Origin: Chitinophagaceae bacterium | GTDB taxonomy: Bacteria > Bacteroidota > Bacteroidia > Chitinophagales > Chitinophagaceae | NCBI GenBank assembly: GCA_947468255.1 | Contig: CANIMM010000075.1 | Coordinates: 1-11,097, forward strand | DNA length: 11,097 bases | Direction of reading: 5' to 3' | In this document: piece after piece, positions 1 through 6,265 of the stretch | Layout: every line of letters begins with the position of its first letter | How positions within the stretch are numbered: position 1 is the stretch's first letter | Notes under the pieces: model-generated | What the model was told of the DNA's origin: nothing | The model's input: only the letters and a program-made list of their open reading frames with translations | Databases searched by the model: none | Program-made: the position numbers and the translations under genes

Positions 1-674
1 CCCAACATAAAATCGGGTGTATTAAAATGGTGATGGCCATATAACCAGTTACTGACATTGGAATCTTCAATGAGATCATATAGTTCTACGGCAAAGCCTT
101 GGCTCAGTTCGCTTTTTTTATACTTTGGTGGATATTGCAAAAAGGTTGGTACATGGTGTGATACAACCATATTTTTTGACCCGGCAGTCAATTGACTGAT
201 TTCATTTTTTAAAAAAGCCAATCCTATTTCATGCAGTTGATTGAAATGTAGTGGAAGAAACGGTTCGCCATGAACAGTAATTGCAGCAAAATCAGCCAGC
301 CTTTTCTGAAGTAGCAATTCGCTTTCAGGGCTAATATGACTCCAAAGCGTGCTGCAAATAATATTCACTTCCTTATAAATAATGGTCTGATTGTTAACCA
401 AAAAAACATTGCTGCGAATTTTTTCAAAAATGGGATCATTGATCTTCTTCATATCATAGCCATAATATTCATGGTTGCCAGGAACCCAATACACTGCTTC
501 AAAATGATCGGCTACACAATCAAAAAATGAATACTCCAGATGGTTCAAAGCAAAGGGAAGAATATCACCGGCCAAGAGCAATATTTCGCCCACTGGTAAA
601 ATCGGATTTTTGTTTACATAGCGATTGTTTTCGGGAAATTCCAGGTGCAGATCGGAGCAGTATTGTATTTTCAT
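1..674 (-). CDS. Calcineurin-like metallophosphoesterase, C-terminus cut by window edge
   Basis: Reads leftward from an ATG at 672-674 and is still open at base 1, giving 224 complete residues. It shows the metallophosphoesterase metal-binding motifs in the usual order: SDLHLEF with D8 and H10, AGD at 35-37, GNHE at 66-69, a histidine pair in VSHHVPT at 173-174, and YGHHH at 212-216. These residues bind the two metal ions used for phosphoester hydrolysis. No signal peptide or membrane segment is seen, so it is probably cytoplasmic. After GHHH such proteins normally have only a few dozen more residues, so little is missing. The substrate cannot be told from the sequence; related enzymes act on nucleotides, nucleic acids or phosphoproteins. 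It is divergent from the YtxH-like gene, and a weak promoter match lies 49 bp upstream. The family call is firm, the substrate unknown. Confidence 0.9.
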   Translation of the reverse strand, partial: MKIQYCSDLHLEFPENNRYVNKNPILPVGEILLLAGDILPFALNHLEYSFFDCVADHFEAVYWVPGNHEYYGYDMKKINDPIFEKIRSNVFLVNNQTIIYKEVNIICSTLWSHISPESELLLQKRLADFAAITVHGEPFLPLHFNQLHEIGLAFLKNEISQLTAGSKNMVVSHHVPTFLQYPPKYKKSELSQGFAVELYDLIEDSNVSNWLYGHHHFNTPDFML

Positions 675-722
675 TTTGATGATTGAAAGCTCTTGGCCAT
701 CGAATTTGCTGTAATACTACAA

Positions 723-752
723 TAAAATTACCCGGATCTATTTCCTGAGCAA
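723..752 (-). promoter_or_regulatory. Possible Bacteroidota-type promoter for the metallophosphoesterase gene
   Basis: On the minus strand a TTG (complement of 750-752) is followed after 19 bp by TAATTTTA (complement of 723-730). This is one mismatch from the Bacteroidota -7 consensus TAnnTTTG at a permitted spacing. It predicts a transcript start about 40 bases before the ATG at 674. The match is short and the region AT-rich, so it could be chance. Confidence 0.3.
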
Positions 753-801
753 TTTATGCAACATTTATTTACTGTCAACCGAATCAATTCAATTATTAAA
801 A

Positions 802-829
802 TTGGCACAGTTTTTTCTGCTTTATTTTG
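802..829 (+). promoter_or_regulatory. Possible Bacteroidota-type promoter for the YtxH-like gene
   Basis: TTG at 802-804, a 17-bp spacer, then TTATTTTG at 822-829, one mismatch from TAnnTTTG. The predicted start of transcription near 836 gives a leader of about 46 bases to the ATG at 883 or about 97 bases to the ATG at 934. It is a weak match in an AT-rich stretch, supported mainly by lying between divergent genes. Confidence 0.28.
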
Positions 830-933
830 CTGTTTTTCATCTTTTTGACTAGGCCGAAAGTATTCCATCCTGCCGGCTAAAAATGAAGCGTTTGATTGGC
901 CGCAGTTTATTTTATCATTTTAAAAACATTTTT

Positions 934-1161
934 ATGCGCACAGTAAACAAACTATTCATTGGAGCCGCCATTGGTGCCATTGTAGGTATTTTATATGCCC
1001 CCAATAAGGGTTCTATCACCAGGAGAAGACTTCACCGCAAAGGCAACCAACTCCGTGATAAGATCAACGACCTGAAAGATGTCATCAATGAAAAAATGGA
1101 TACGTTAAAAGAAGATGCTGAGGATATGGCGATGCAGGGAAATGGTCATTATAGTAAATGA
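934..1161 (+). CDS. YtxH-like small membrane-anchored protein
   Basis: This 75-residue protein has a glycine- and alanine-rich hydrophobic segment at about residues 7-24 that ends in LYAPNKGS. It is followed by a basic stretch (TRRRLHRK) and a charged, probably coiled-coil tail. This is the layout of the YtxH family, in which a Gly-zipper-like membrane segment precedes an APxxG motif. The family is often stress-associated, but its molecular role is unknown. The frame is open upstream to an ATG at 883, which would add 17 residues (MKRLIGRSLFYHFKNIF). I chose 934 because it puts the hydrophobic segment right at the N-terminus, as in relatives; 883 remains possible. A second small membrane-protein gene begins 29 bp downstream and is probably co-transcribed. 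A minus-strand frame over 1085-1297 overlaps it and is a shadow. Confidence 0.75.
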   Translation: MRTVNKLFIGAAIGAIVGILYAPNKGSITRRRLHRKGNQLRDKINDLKDVINEKMDTLKEDAEDMAMQGNGHYSK

Positions 1162-1190
1162 CACTCATTTTTTGACCTAAATGATTCGCA

Positions 1191-1358
1191 ATGAATTGGC
1201 CAATACTAATCCTTTTTGGGATGGCAGCCTTAGCCCTGATGATCTGGCTGGCTGCACGCAACCAAAAAGACGAAAAAGAATTTGAACAGCAACTCAATCA
1301 TGACATCAAAAAAGATGCTTCCGATCCCGACGATCCGGAAACAGATGAAGTGGTGTAG
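1191..1358 (+). CDS. Small single-pass membrane protein with acidic tail (55 aa)
   Basis: A short frame with an ATG at 1191 and a TAG at 1356-1358. Residues 2-22 form one hydrophobic segment (MNWPILILFGMAALALMIWL at the start). It is followed by a charged linker (RNQKDEKEFEQQL) and an acidic tail rich in Asp, Glu and Pro that ends in DEVV. The composition is that of a real protein: a clean membrane span, then a soluble tail starting with basic residues, which predicts a cytoplasmic C-terminus. Small proteins of this type, with a membrane helix followed by an NQKDEKEFE-like motif, are as far as I recall common in Bacteroidota and have no assigned function. It follows the YtxH-like gene by 29 bp and ends just before a strong hairpin, so the two probably form one transcript. 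Its frame is not the one that runs from 1282 to 1635. Confidence 0.65.
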   Translation: MNWPILILFGMAALALMIWLAARNQKDEKEFEQQLNHDIKKDASDPDDPETDEVV

Positions 1359-1366
1359 CTCGATCG

Positions 1367-1428
1367 ACTCAGAGATGACATCTTTTTTGGGAGATGACAT
1401 CTCCCCAAAAAAGATGTCATCTCTGAGT
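1367..1428. terminator. Perfect 25-bp-stem hairpin between convergent genes, probable bidirectional terminator
   Basis: The arms 1367-1391 and 1404-1428 are exact reverse complements over 25 bp, around a 12-base loop. The loop and its edges repeat part of the arm: a 12-mer GAGATGACATCT occurs at 1372-1383 and 1391-1402, and inverted at 1412-1423. The plus-strand gene ends 8 bases before the stem, and the stop codon of the minus-strand lipoprotein gene begins 3 bases after it. Runs of six T and six A lie inside the stem, and a short T-run (1434-1438) follows on the plus strand. The position between convergent stops argues for termination in both directions. The internal 12-mer copies suggest that it may also belong to a genome-specific palindromic repeat family. 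Confidence 0.75.
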
Positions 1429-1430
1429 AA

Positions 1431-4400
1431 TTACTTTTTCTTCAAGCCCGATAGGTATTCCAACAAGTTGGCCAGATCTTGGGTAGACATATTTTGGTAC
1501 AATCCCTCCGGCATCATGGATTGCTTCATTGCTGTCATTGTTTTTACATCGCTTGTTTTAAGTTGCTTTCTTGCACCACCCGGAAATTTAATGTCAATAT
1601 CTGTTTCTGTCTTGCTTGCAAAAATGCCCGAATAAGTGGCTCCATCCTTCATTTTTAATTCCCATCCTTCATAGCCAAAACCTATACCGGCAGATGGATT
1701 CACAATCGACGCCAATAAACCTTCTTTGGGTAATTTAGTCCCTATTTCTGTAAGTTTTGGACCAAAATCATACCCTACATCATTTACCTGGTGACAAAGG
1801 TTACAGGAATTACTAAATACCTTTTCGCCTGCTGCTGCATTGCCTTTTAAAGCCATCAAGTCGCTCATAGTAGGTGCTTTTTTGTTATCGGCAGCGCCCT
1901 CTTTTTTAGGCAAATAACTGGCTGCTTCTGTTCGAACAGTTTCCTTCCAAGCATTACTTACACTGGCAACTACATCGGGTATCAATACTGCAGGAACTTT
2001 CTTCAATTTTAAAATCTCCAATACCCTTTCTTCTCCACTCTGACTTTTACCAATTTTACTCGCCGCAAGTTCTCTTGTCGGCATCGCATACTTTTTTGAT
2101 AAAACAATTGTTTGCAAGATATCAACCGACTCCTTATTGCCTACACTTGCAAGTGCAGTAATCAAAGGATTTTGTTGAGCCGTATCTTTTCCATCAATTA
2201 TTTTCCAAATCAATTTACTTCCACCTAATCTCAATAGCAATCCTGCGGCATTTTTTCCAACAGATTTCTTTGGCTGATCGATTGCCAATTGCAACAGGTT
2301 TTCGTTTTGCGATTTTACTTCAAAACGCCTTACCAATTGAATATATTCATCTGTTCCGTTTATAGAATTCAATACTTCGGTCAAGGCTTTTTTTGCCTGG
2401 GCTGACTGTACTACCGATTTTATATCGAGTGCATGCAGTACCAGTTTATTCAACGCAATATCATTACTGCTATTTTTATCAATCATTTGCAGCAATAATT
2501 TTGATTTAGCAGGCCCTGCAGAAAAGTCAAATGCACGAAAATATCGCAGTCGATTCTTCAAGGGTGATGTTGCATCTACTGCAAGAGACGCTAAAAAGGG
2601 CATGGCAAGTTCTGTTCTTGCGCGCCAAACCATATCCCGAGAAGCGGCTGTTTTTAAAGGGTCTTTTACTATTGACAGATAAGCAGCGAAAAACTTGTCC
2701 CACTGAGCATCTGCACCTATGCCAAGCGCCTCCAGATTCCAGCGGTCTTTTCCATCATGCTGTACAGCAAGGGCAGCCCACAATGCAGCAGCTTCCGGCT
2801 TTAAGCAATGATGCAGTGCCAAAGCACATTCGCGACGCACCTGCGCATCTTTATCATTTAATAATGATTTTACCACCTCCACTACAGGCGCTCCAAATTG
2901 GGTAGCTGCCCTTACGCCCACAATACGTAAATCGGCATTATCCGATTTAATAGCTTGCGCAATATATTGATTAACATTTGCGGTTGGCATTTTCACTAGC
3001 GCCCAAAAAGCCCTAGCCCTCATCCGTGGCTCAACAGCAGAATTCCATAATTTCTCCAACTCCGCAATTGCCTTTGGTCCCATCTGCTGCAATGCAGTAA
3101 ATGCCCTATACCTTACGGAAAGATTTGGATTTTGCAAAGCTGCTACAGCCCCTACAGCTGAACTGTAATCTTGTGGAGCAATAGTATATTTTGAGTTAGG
3201 AGGAGCCAGCCGATAAATTCTTCCACGAGTTTGGTCGCCCGCTTGGTGACCCCCTACTCCAGGATCGTACCAGTCAGCAATAATCAGCGAGCCATCAGGT
3301 GCAACACATACATCCGAAGGGCGAAACCACTGGTTGTCTTTTCCTTTCACCATATCAATGGTTGTTGCTGTATACCCTGCTCCACTATTCGCTACAGGGT
3401 AAGCCCTCACCACATTTGGTCCCGCATCACAATGAATCATTTGGTTATGAAAGGATGATGGCAACAAAGATCCTTCATATACTAATATCCCAGTAGGTGA
3501 GCCGGCACCTGTTTGCAATAGATTCGGTATAGCACCCGGATCATTTAAATGCCAATGCTTCTCAGGAGTAGAGTCTTCAACATTGGTTCGGTTTGCTTGC
3601 CAACTATCGCCCGTCATCTCATCTTTGTAACCATAGTTGCCATATTGCATTACGTAGTTAATGCGCGTTCCTTTATTACCATCATCATCATTGTCGCTCT
3701 GCCACAAAGTACCATAACTATCAACCGCTAATTCAAAAGGATTACGAAAATTATTCGCCAAGCATTCTACCTGAGAACCATCCAAATTGCAACGAAAAGC
3801 CATTCCTTGCCTATATTTTTTGGGTCCAATCACATCGCCATCCTTATCCAAAATGTCTTTGCCATTTTTATCTTTTAAGGTTTGCCCCTCATTACCCATA
3901 TTAAAATACAATTTTCCATCCACTCCAAAAGTAAAGGCATGCACCCCATGATCATGCTGCTCGCCACTAATACCGCTGAACATGATTTCTTTTCTATCGG
4001 CTTTATCATCCCCATTATCATCGTAAAAAACCCATACATAAGGACTTTGAGATACAATTACCCTATTCCCTAACACACAAATTCCCAAGGGAGCATTTAA
4101 CTCTGGCCCCTGATAAAATACCTTTGCAGTGTCAGCTTTTCCATCTCCATCCTTATCTTCTAAAATCATAATGCGATCTCCCAAAGCATTGGTTGGATTG
4201 CCATTAATATCAGGTCGATAATTATATGCTTCTGTTACCCAAACCCTTCCACGTTCATCCACATCAATATTGGTGGGGTTTTTTAACATCGGCTCCGTGG
4301 CAAAGGAATGCAATTCCAATCCCTCCGAAATAGATAATCCCTTCAATGCATTTTCTGGAAGATGCCGCTGCTCTTCGGTAAGACTGTCTGATTGACCAAC

Positions 4401-4508
4401 TCCCTTACCTTGATTACTGATATTGTTACAAGATATTAAAAGACTCATCGCTAAGAGGAGATTCAGTAAGTTACAATAGGGCCGAACAGAAGGGATATTG
4501 ATTTTCAT
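1431..4508 (-). CDS. PVC-type membrane-bound dehydrogenase / c-type heme lipoprotein
   Basis: A 1025-residue exported lipoprotein. The N-terminus has a hydrophobic segment and a lipobox LISC ending at C27; CNN follows rather than the acidic stretch of Bacteroidota surface-export signals, so a periplasmic face is likely. Residues about 60-435 form a beta-propeller of the putative membrane-bound dehydrogenase type (NPTNIDVDERGRVWVTE at 77-93). It carries Asp-rich, calcium-binding-like loops at 118-126, 163-171, 221-225 and 272-278. Residues about 450-870 are helical and HEAT-like. The C-terminal domain carries CNLCH at 902-906 for covalent heme and a probable distal Met in SMMPEGL (998-999). 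This combination matches the Planctomycetes/Verrucomicrobia propeller and heme-binding families (TIGR02604 and TIGR02603). It probably oxidises a sugar-like or other organic substrate and passes electrons to the heme. The substrate and the propeller cofactor are not shown by the sequence. Confidence 0.9.
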   Translation of the reverse strand: MKINIPSVRPYCNLLNLLLAMSLLISCNNISNQGKGVGQSDSLTEEQRHLPENALKGLSISEGLELHSFATEPMLKNPTNIDVDERGRVWVTEAYNYRPDINGNPTNALGDRIMILEDKDGDGKADTAKVFYQGPELNAPLGICVLGNRVIVSQSPYVWVFYDDNGDDKADRKEIMFSGISGEQHDHGVHAFTFGVDGKLYFNMGNEGQTLKDKNGKDILDKDGDVIGPKKYRQGMAFRCNLDGSQVECLANNFRNPFELAVDSYGTLWQSDNDDDGNKGTRINYVMQYGNYGYKDEMTGDSWQANRTNVEDSTPEKHWHLNDPGAIPNLLQTGAGSPTGILVYEGSLLPSSFHNQMIHCDAGPNVVRAYPVANSGAGYTATTIDMVKGKDNQWFRPSDVCVAPDGSLIIADWYDPGVGGHQAGDQTRGRIYRLAPPNSKYTIAPQDYSSAVGAVAALQNPNLSVRYRAFTALQQMGPKAIAELEKLWNSAVEPRMRARAFWALVKMPTANVNQYIAQAIKSDNADLRIVGVRAATQFGAPVVEVVKSLLNDKDAQVRRECALALHHCLKPEAAALWAALAVQHDGKDRWNLEALGIGADAQWDKFFAAYLSIVKDPLKTAASRDMVWRARTELAMPFLASLAVDATSPLKNRLRYFRAFDFSAGPAKSKLLLQMIDKNSSNDIALNKLVLHALDIKSVVQSAQAKKALTEVLNSINGTDEYIQLVRRFEVKSQNENLLQLAIDQPKKSVGKNAAGLLLRLGGSKLIWKIIDGKDTAQQNPLITALASVGNKESVDILQTIVLSKKYAMPTRELAASKIGKSQSGEERVLEILKLKKVPAVLIPDVVASVSNAWKETVRTEAASYLPKKEGAADNKKAPTMSDLMALKGNAAAGEKVFSNSCNLCHQVNDVGYDFGPKLTEIGTKLPKEGLLASIVNPSAGIGFGYEGWELKMKDGATYSGIFASKTETDIDIKFPGGARKQLKTSDVKTMTAMKQSMMPEGLYQNMSTQDLANLLEYLSGLKKK

Positions 4509-4618
4509 TTCATTTAGCTTTAAATGTTAAGGAGACAATTATATTGAAAGATAAGGAAAAGCATTTGATTGAAAAAAATAGTATCCAATCTGTTCTCCAA
4601 AATAATTACCTAAGCAGT

Positions 4619-5092
4619 TTATATCTTCAAGAGTCCTACAATTTCCTTGAGGTATTGCTCATCTATTGCATCAAAAAAATTTAGCAGTTCGCTATCTACA
4701 TCCAATACCCCCAATACTTCTTGATTTCTGAAAATCGGGACTACTATCTCAGACCTTGAAAAACTGCTGCAGGCAATATGTTCGGGAAATTTTTCTACAT
4801 CGGGTACAATCAAAGTCTTGGCCTGTTGCCATGCTGTCCCACAAACGCCTCTTCCTTTTTGGATTCTTGTACAAGCTATCGGCCCTTGAAAAGGACCGAG
4901 CACCAACTCGTCATTTTTTACCAAATAAAATCCAACCCACCACCATCCAAACTGTTGCTTCAATGCAGCAGCAATATTGGCTAGGTTGGCAACTAGGTCA
5001 GGCTCCCCTTCAATTAAGGCAGCAATTTGTGGAAGCAGCGACTGATAAATTTCAATCTTAGTTCCGGTAGCAATGGTTAGATCATCTGACAT
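4619..5092 (-). CDS. msrC: Free methionine-(R)-sulfoxide reductase (GAF domain)
   Basis: A single GAF domain of 157 residues, close to the usual family length. It reduces free L-methionine-(R)-sulfoxide to methionine in the cytoplasm, with electrons from thioredoxin. The three family cysteines are present: C74 in GPIACTRI, C84 in GRGVCGTAW and C108 in EHIACSS. Their spacing (10 and 24 residues) equals that of Cys84, Cys94 and Cys118 of the E. coli enzyme (YebR), whose Cys118 is catalytic. Other family features are the aromatic run WWWVGFYL near 50-57, GPFQGP at 67-72, VPDV at 96-99, SEIVVPI at 114-120 and LDVDSE at 130-135. There is no signal peptide. The gene lies downstream of the hydrolase gene, separated by a 231-bp repeat-filled gap, so independent transcription is possible. 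The start is supported by family length. The symbol msrC is used for this enzyme; fRMsr is the other common name. Confidence 0.92.
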   Translation of the reverse strand: MSDDLTIATGTKIEIYQSLLPQIAALIEGEPDLVANLANIAAALKQQFGWWWVGFYLVKNDELVLGPFQGPIACTRIQKGRGVCGTAWQQAKTLIVPDVEKFPEHIACSSFSRSEIVVPIFRNQEVLGVLDVDSELLNFFDAIDEQYLKEIVGLLKI

Positions 5093-5106
5093 GGGGAGGT
5101 TTTGAA

Positions 5107-5165
5107 ATGGTGAATGGGGAAATTGTGAATGGCCAATGGTGAATGGTCAATGGTCAATGGTGAAA
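5107..5165. repeat. Tandem heptamer array, consensus ATGGTSA, eight units
   Basis: Reading from 5107 the units are ATGGTGA, ATGGGGA, AATTGTGA (8 bases), ATGGCCA, ATGGTGA, ATGGTCA, ATGGTCA and ATGGTGA. The array starts 14 bases upstream of the reductase start codon and is the reverse complement in kind of the arrays at 5246-5317. Short tandem heptamers of this sort occur between genes in many Bacteroidota and cyanobacteria. Opposed arrays can fold into a long stem in RNA or single-stranded DNA. Confidence 0.85.
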
Positions 5166-5233
5166 GTCCGGCCATCTTTTTGCTTCTAAACTATAATACT
5201 AATTCATCCAGCACCATTTCAGTTATAAATTAT

Positions 5234-5317
5234 CAGTTTTCATTTTCACCATTCACCATTGACCATTCACCCCTTTCAGTTTTCATTTTCACCATTCACC
5301 ATTCACCATTCACAATT
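5234..5317. repeat. Two heptamer arrays (TCACCAT units) inside a 27-bp direct repeat
   Basis: A 27-bp sequence beginning CAGTTTTCATTTTCACC occurs exactly at 5234-5260 and again at 5277-5303. Each copy runs into heptamers: TCACCAT, TCACCAT, TGACCAT, TCACCCC at 5246-5273, and three TCACCAT plus TCACAATT at 5289-5317. TCACAATT is the exact complement of the odd 8-base unit AATTGTGA in the left array. The right copy ends 6 bases before the stop codon of the hydrolase gene. The arms at 5107-5165 and 5246-5317 could pair around a loop of about 80 bases, giving a terminator-like structure after the hydrolase gene. Confidence 0.85.
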
Positions 5318-5323
5318 GCCCTC

Positions 5324-6127
5324 CTAAAACGCTTTCCCCAAAAACTCCTTCATGTCGTTCCAAGATTGCTTGTCGGCGGCTTCATTGTACTCGATGGGCA
5401 TACTGAATTTTTTACCCGTTGCAGTGGCATCCGGATTTGAATAAGCATGGGTAGCTCCTTCGTACGTTTTAAAAGCATAGGTCACTTTGACTGCATCTAA
5501 ATTATCCCTAAATTTTTTAATGTCTTCTGCACTGATGAATTTATCGGCACCGCCATGGCAAACTAAAATTTTTGCCTTGGTCACACCCGGAGCAGCTGTA
5601 ACACCGGCCAATCCGCCGTGAAAGCTTACCACCCCTTTAAAATTCATACCCAATTTAGCGGCATTCAACACCATCGAACCTCCAAAACAATAACCGATGG
5701 CCGCCAAATTGTTTACATCTGCTTGGGGGTAAGAACTAATTCTTTTAACAGCAGCTTCCAACCTTGATTTACCCAAGGAAGGGTCTTTGTAGAAAGGACC
5801 TGCAAATGCCTGTGCATCTCCTGGATTATTGGCAATCTTTCCATCTCCATACATATCCACGGCTATCGCAATGTAGCCAAGCTCGGCTAACATCCGGGCT
5901 CTCATCCGAACATATTCACTACAACCCCACCACTCAGGTACTACAATAATGGCAGGCCTTTTGCCCTGCTGATTTTCATTATAGGCAATATAACCCTTTA
6001 AGACAGTGTTCCCGTCCGAATAGGTTACTTCCTCTCCTTTTATTGAAGCAGGCTTATTTTGTGCAGTTAATGAAAAGGTGGCTCCCATCAATAAAATGGT
6101 GAATGCGGTTTGGAAATATTTTTTCAT
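5324..6127 (-). CDS. Exported dienelactone hydrolase family protein
   Basis: The 267-residue protein has a Sec signal peptide (basic MKKYFQ, hydrophobic core, cleavage probably after SLTA at residue 22). An alpha/beta-hydrolase domain of the dienelactone hydrolase family follows. The triad is visible: nucleophile C147 in GYCFGG, D195 in HGGADKF and H227 in GATHAYS. A conserved Glu is seen in VVPEWWG (E65), the motif that positions the cysteine in this family. The likely location is the periplasm, since a signal peptide is present and no lipobox is seen. Family members hydrolyse dienelactone and other esters or lactones; this is an annotation by fold and triad, and the true substrate is unknown. 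The frame is open upstream to an ATG at 6197-6199, but that start would bury the signal peptide behind 24 polar residues, so the start at 6127 was chosen. No convincing promoter word was found in the 138-bp gap upstream. Confidence 0.9.
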   Translation of the reverse strand: MKKYFQTAFTILLMGATFSLTAQNKPASIKGEEVTYSDGNTVLKGYIAYNENQQGKRPAIIVVPEWWGCSEYVRMRARMLAELGYIAIAVDMYGDGKIANNPGDAQAFAGPFYKDPSLGKSRLEAAVKRISSYPQADVNNLAAIGYCFGGSMVLNAAKLGMNFKGVVSFHGGLAGVTAAPGVTKAKILVCHGGADKFISAEDIKKFRDNLDAVKVTYAFKTYEGATHAYSNPDATATGKKFSMPIEYNEAADKQSWNDMKEFLGKAF

Positions 6128-6265
6128 TTTTTTAGTTTTAGTTATTTTATAATGATACAAATTGAATGGCTGTTTTGTTTGGAAACTTTGCAGTGTCAAA
6201 AAATTTAGTTGTTTTGATCTAGAAATATTACAGCTTATTCATTCAGTTTATATTTTGTAAGCCCA

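Noticed and set aside
336..530. Plus-strand frame of 64 residues near the left edge
   Set aside because: It is antisense to the metallophosphoesterase gene, which carries all its metal-binding motifs on the other strand.
1282..1635. Plus-strand frame of 117 residues across the hairpin
   Set aside because: It starts inside the 55-residue gene in another frame, crosses the terminator and lies antisense to the end of the heme lipoprotein gene; its sequence resembles no family.
2531..2905. Plus-strand frame of 124 residues inside the lipoprotein gene
   Set aside because: It is antisense to the well-supported HEAT-like region and has no domain signature.
5107..5317. Heptamer region as a CRISPR or insertion-sequence end
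   Set aside because: There are no spacers, no transposase and no target-site duplication; it is simple tandem heptamers.
5129..5440. Plus-strand frame of 103 residues over the heptamer repeats
   Set aside because: Its N-terminal half is translated repeat sequence (alternating HHSPFT-type words) and its end is antisense to the hydrolase gene.
6128..6199. Upstream extension of the hydrolase gene to an ATG at 6197-6199
   Set aside because: It would place 24 polar residues before a clear signal peptide.
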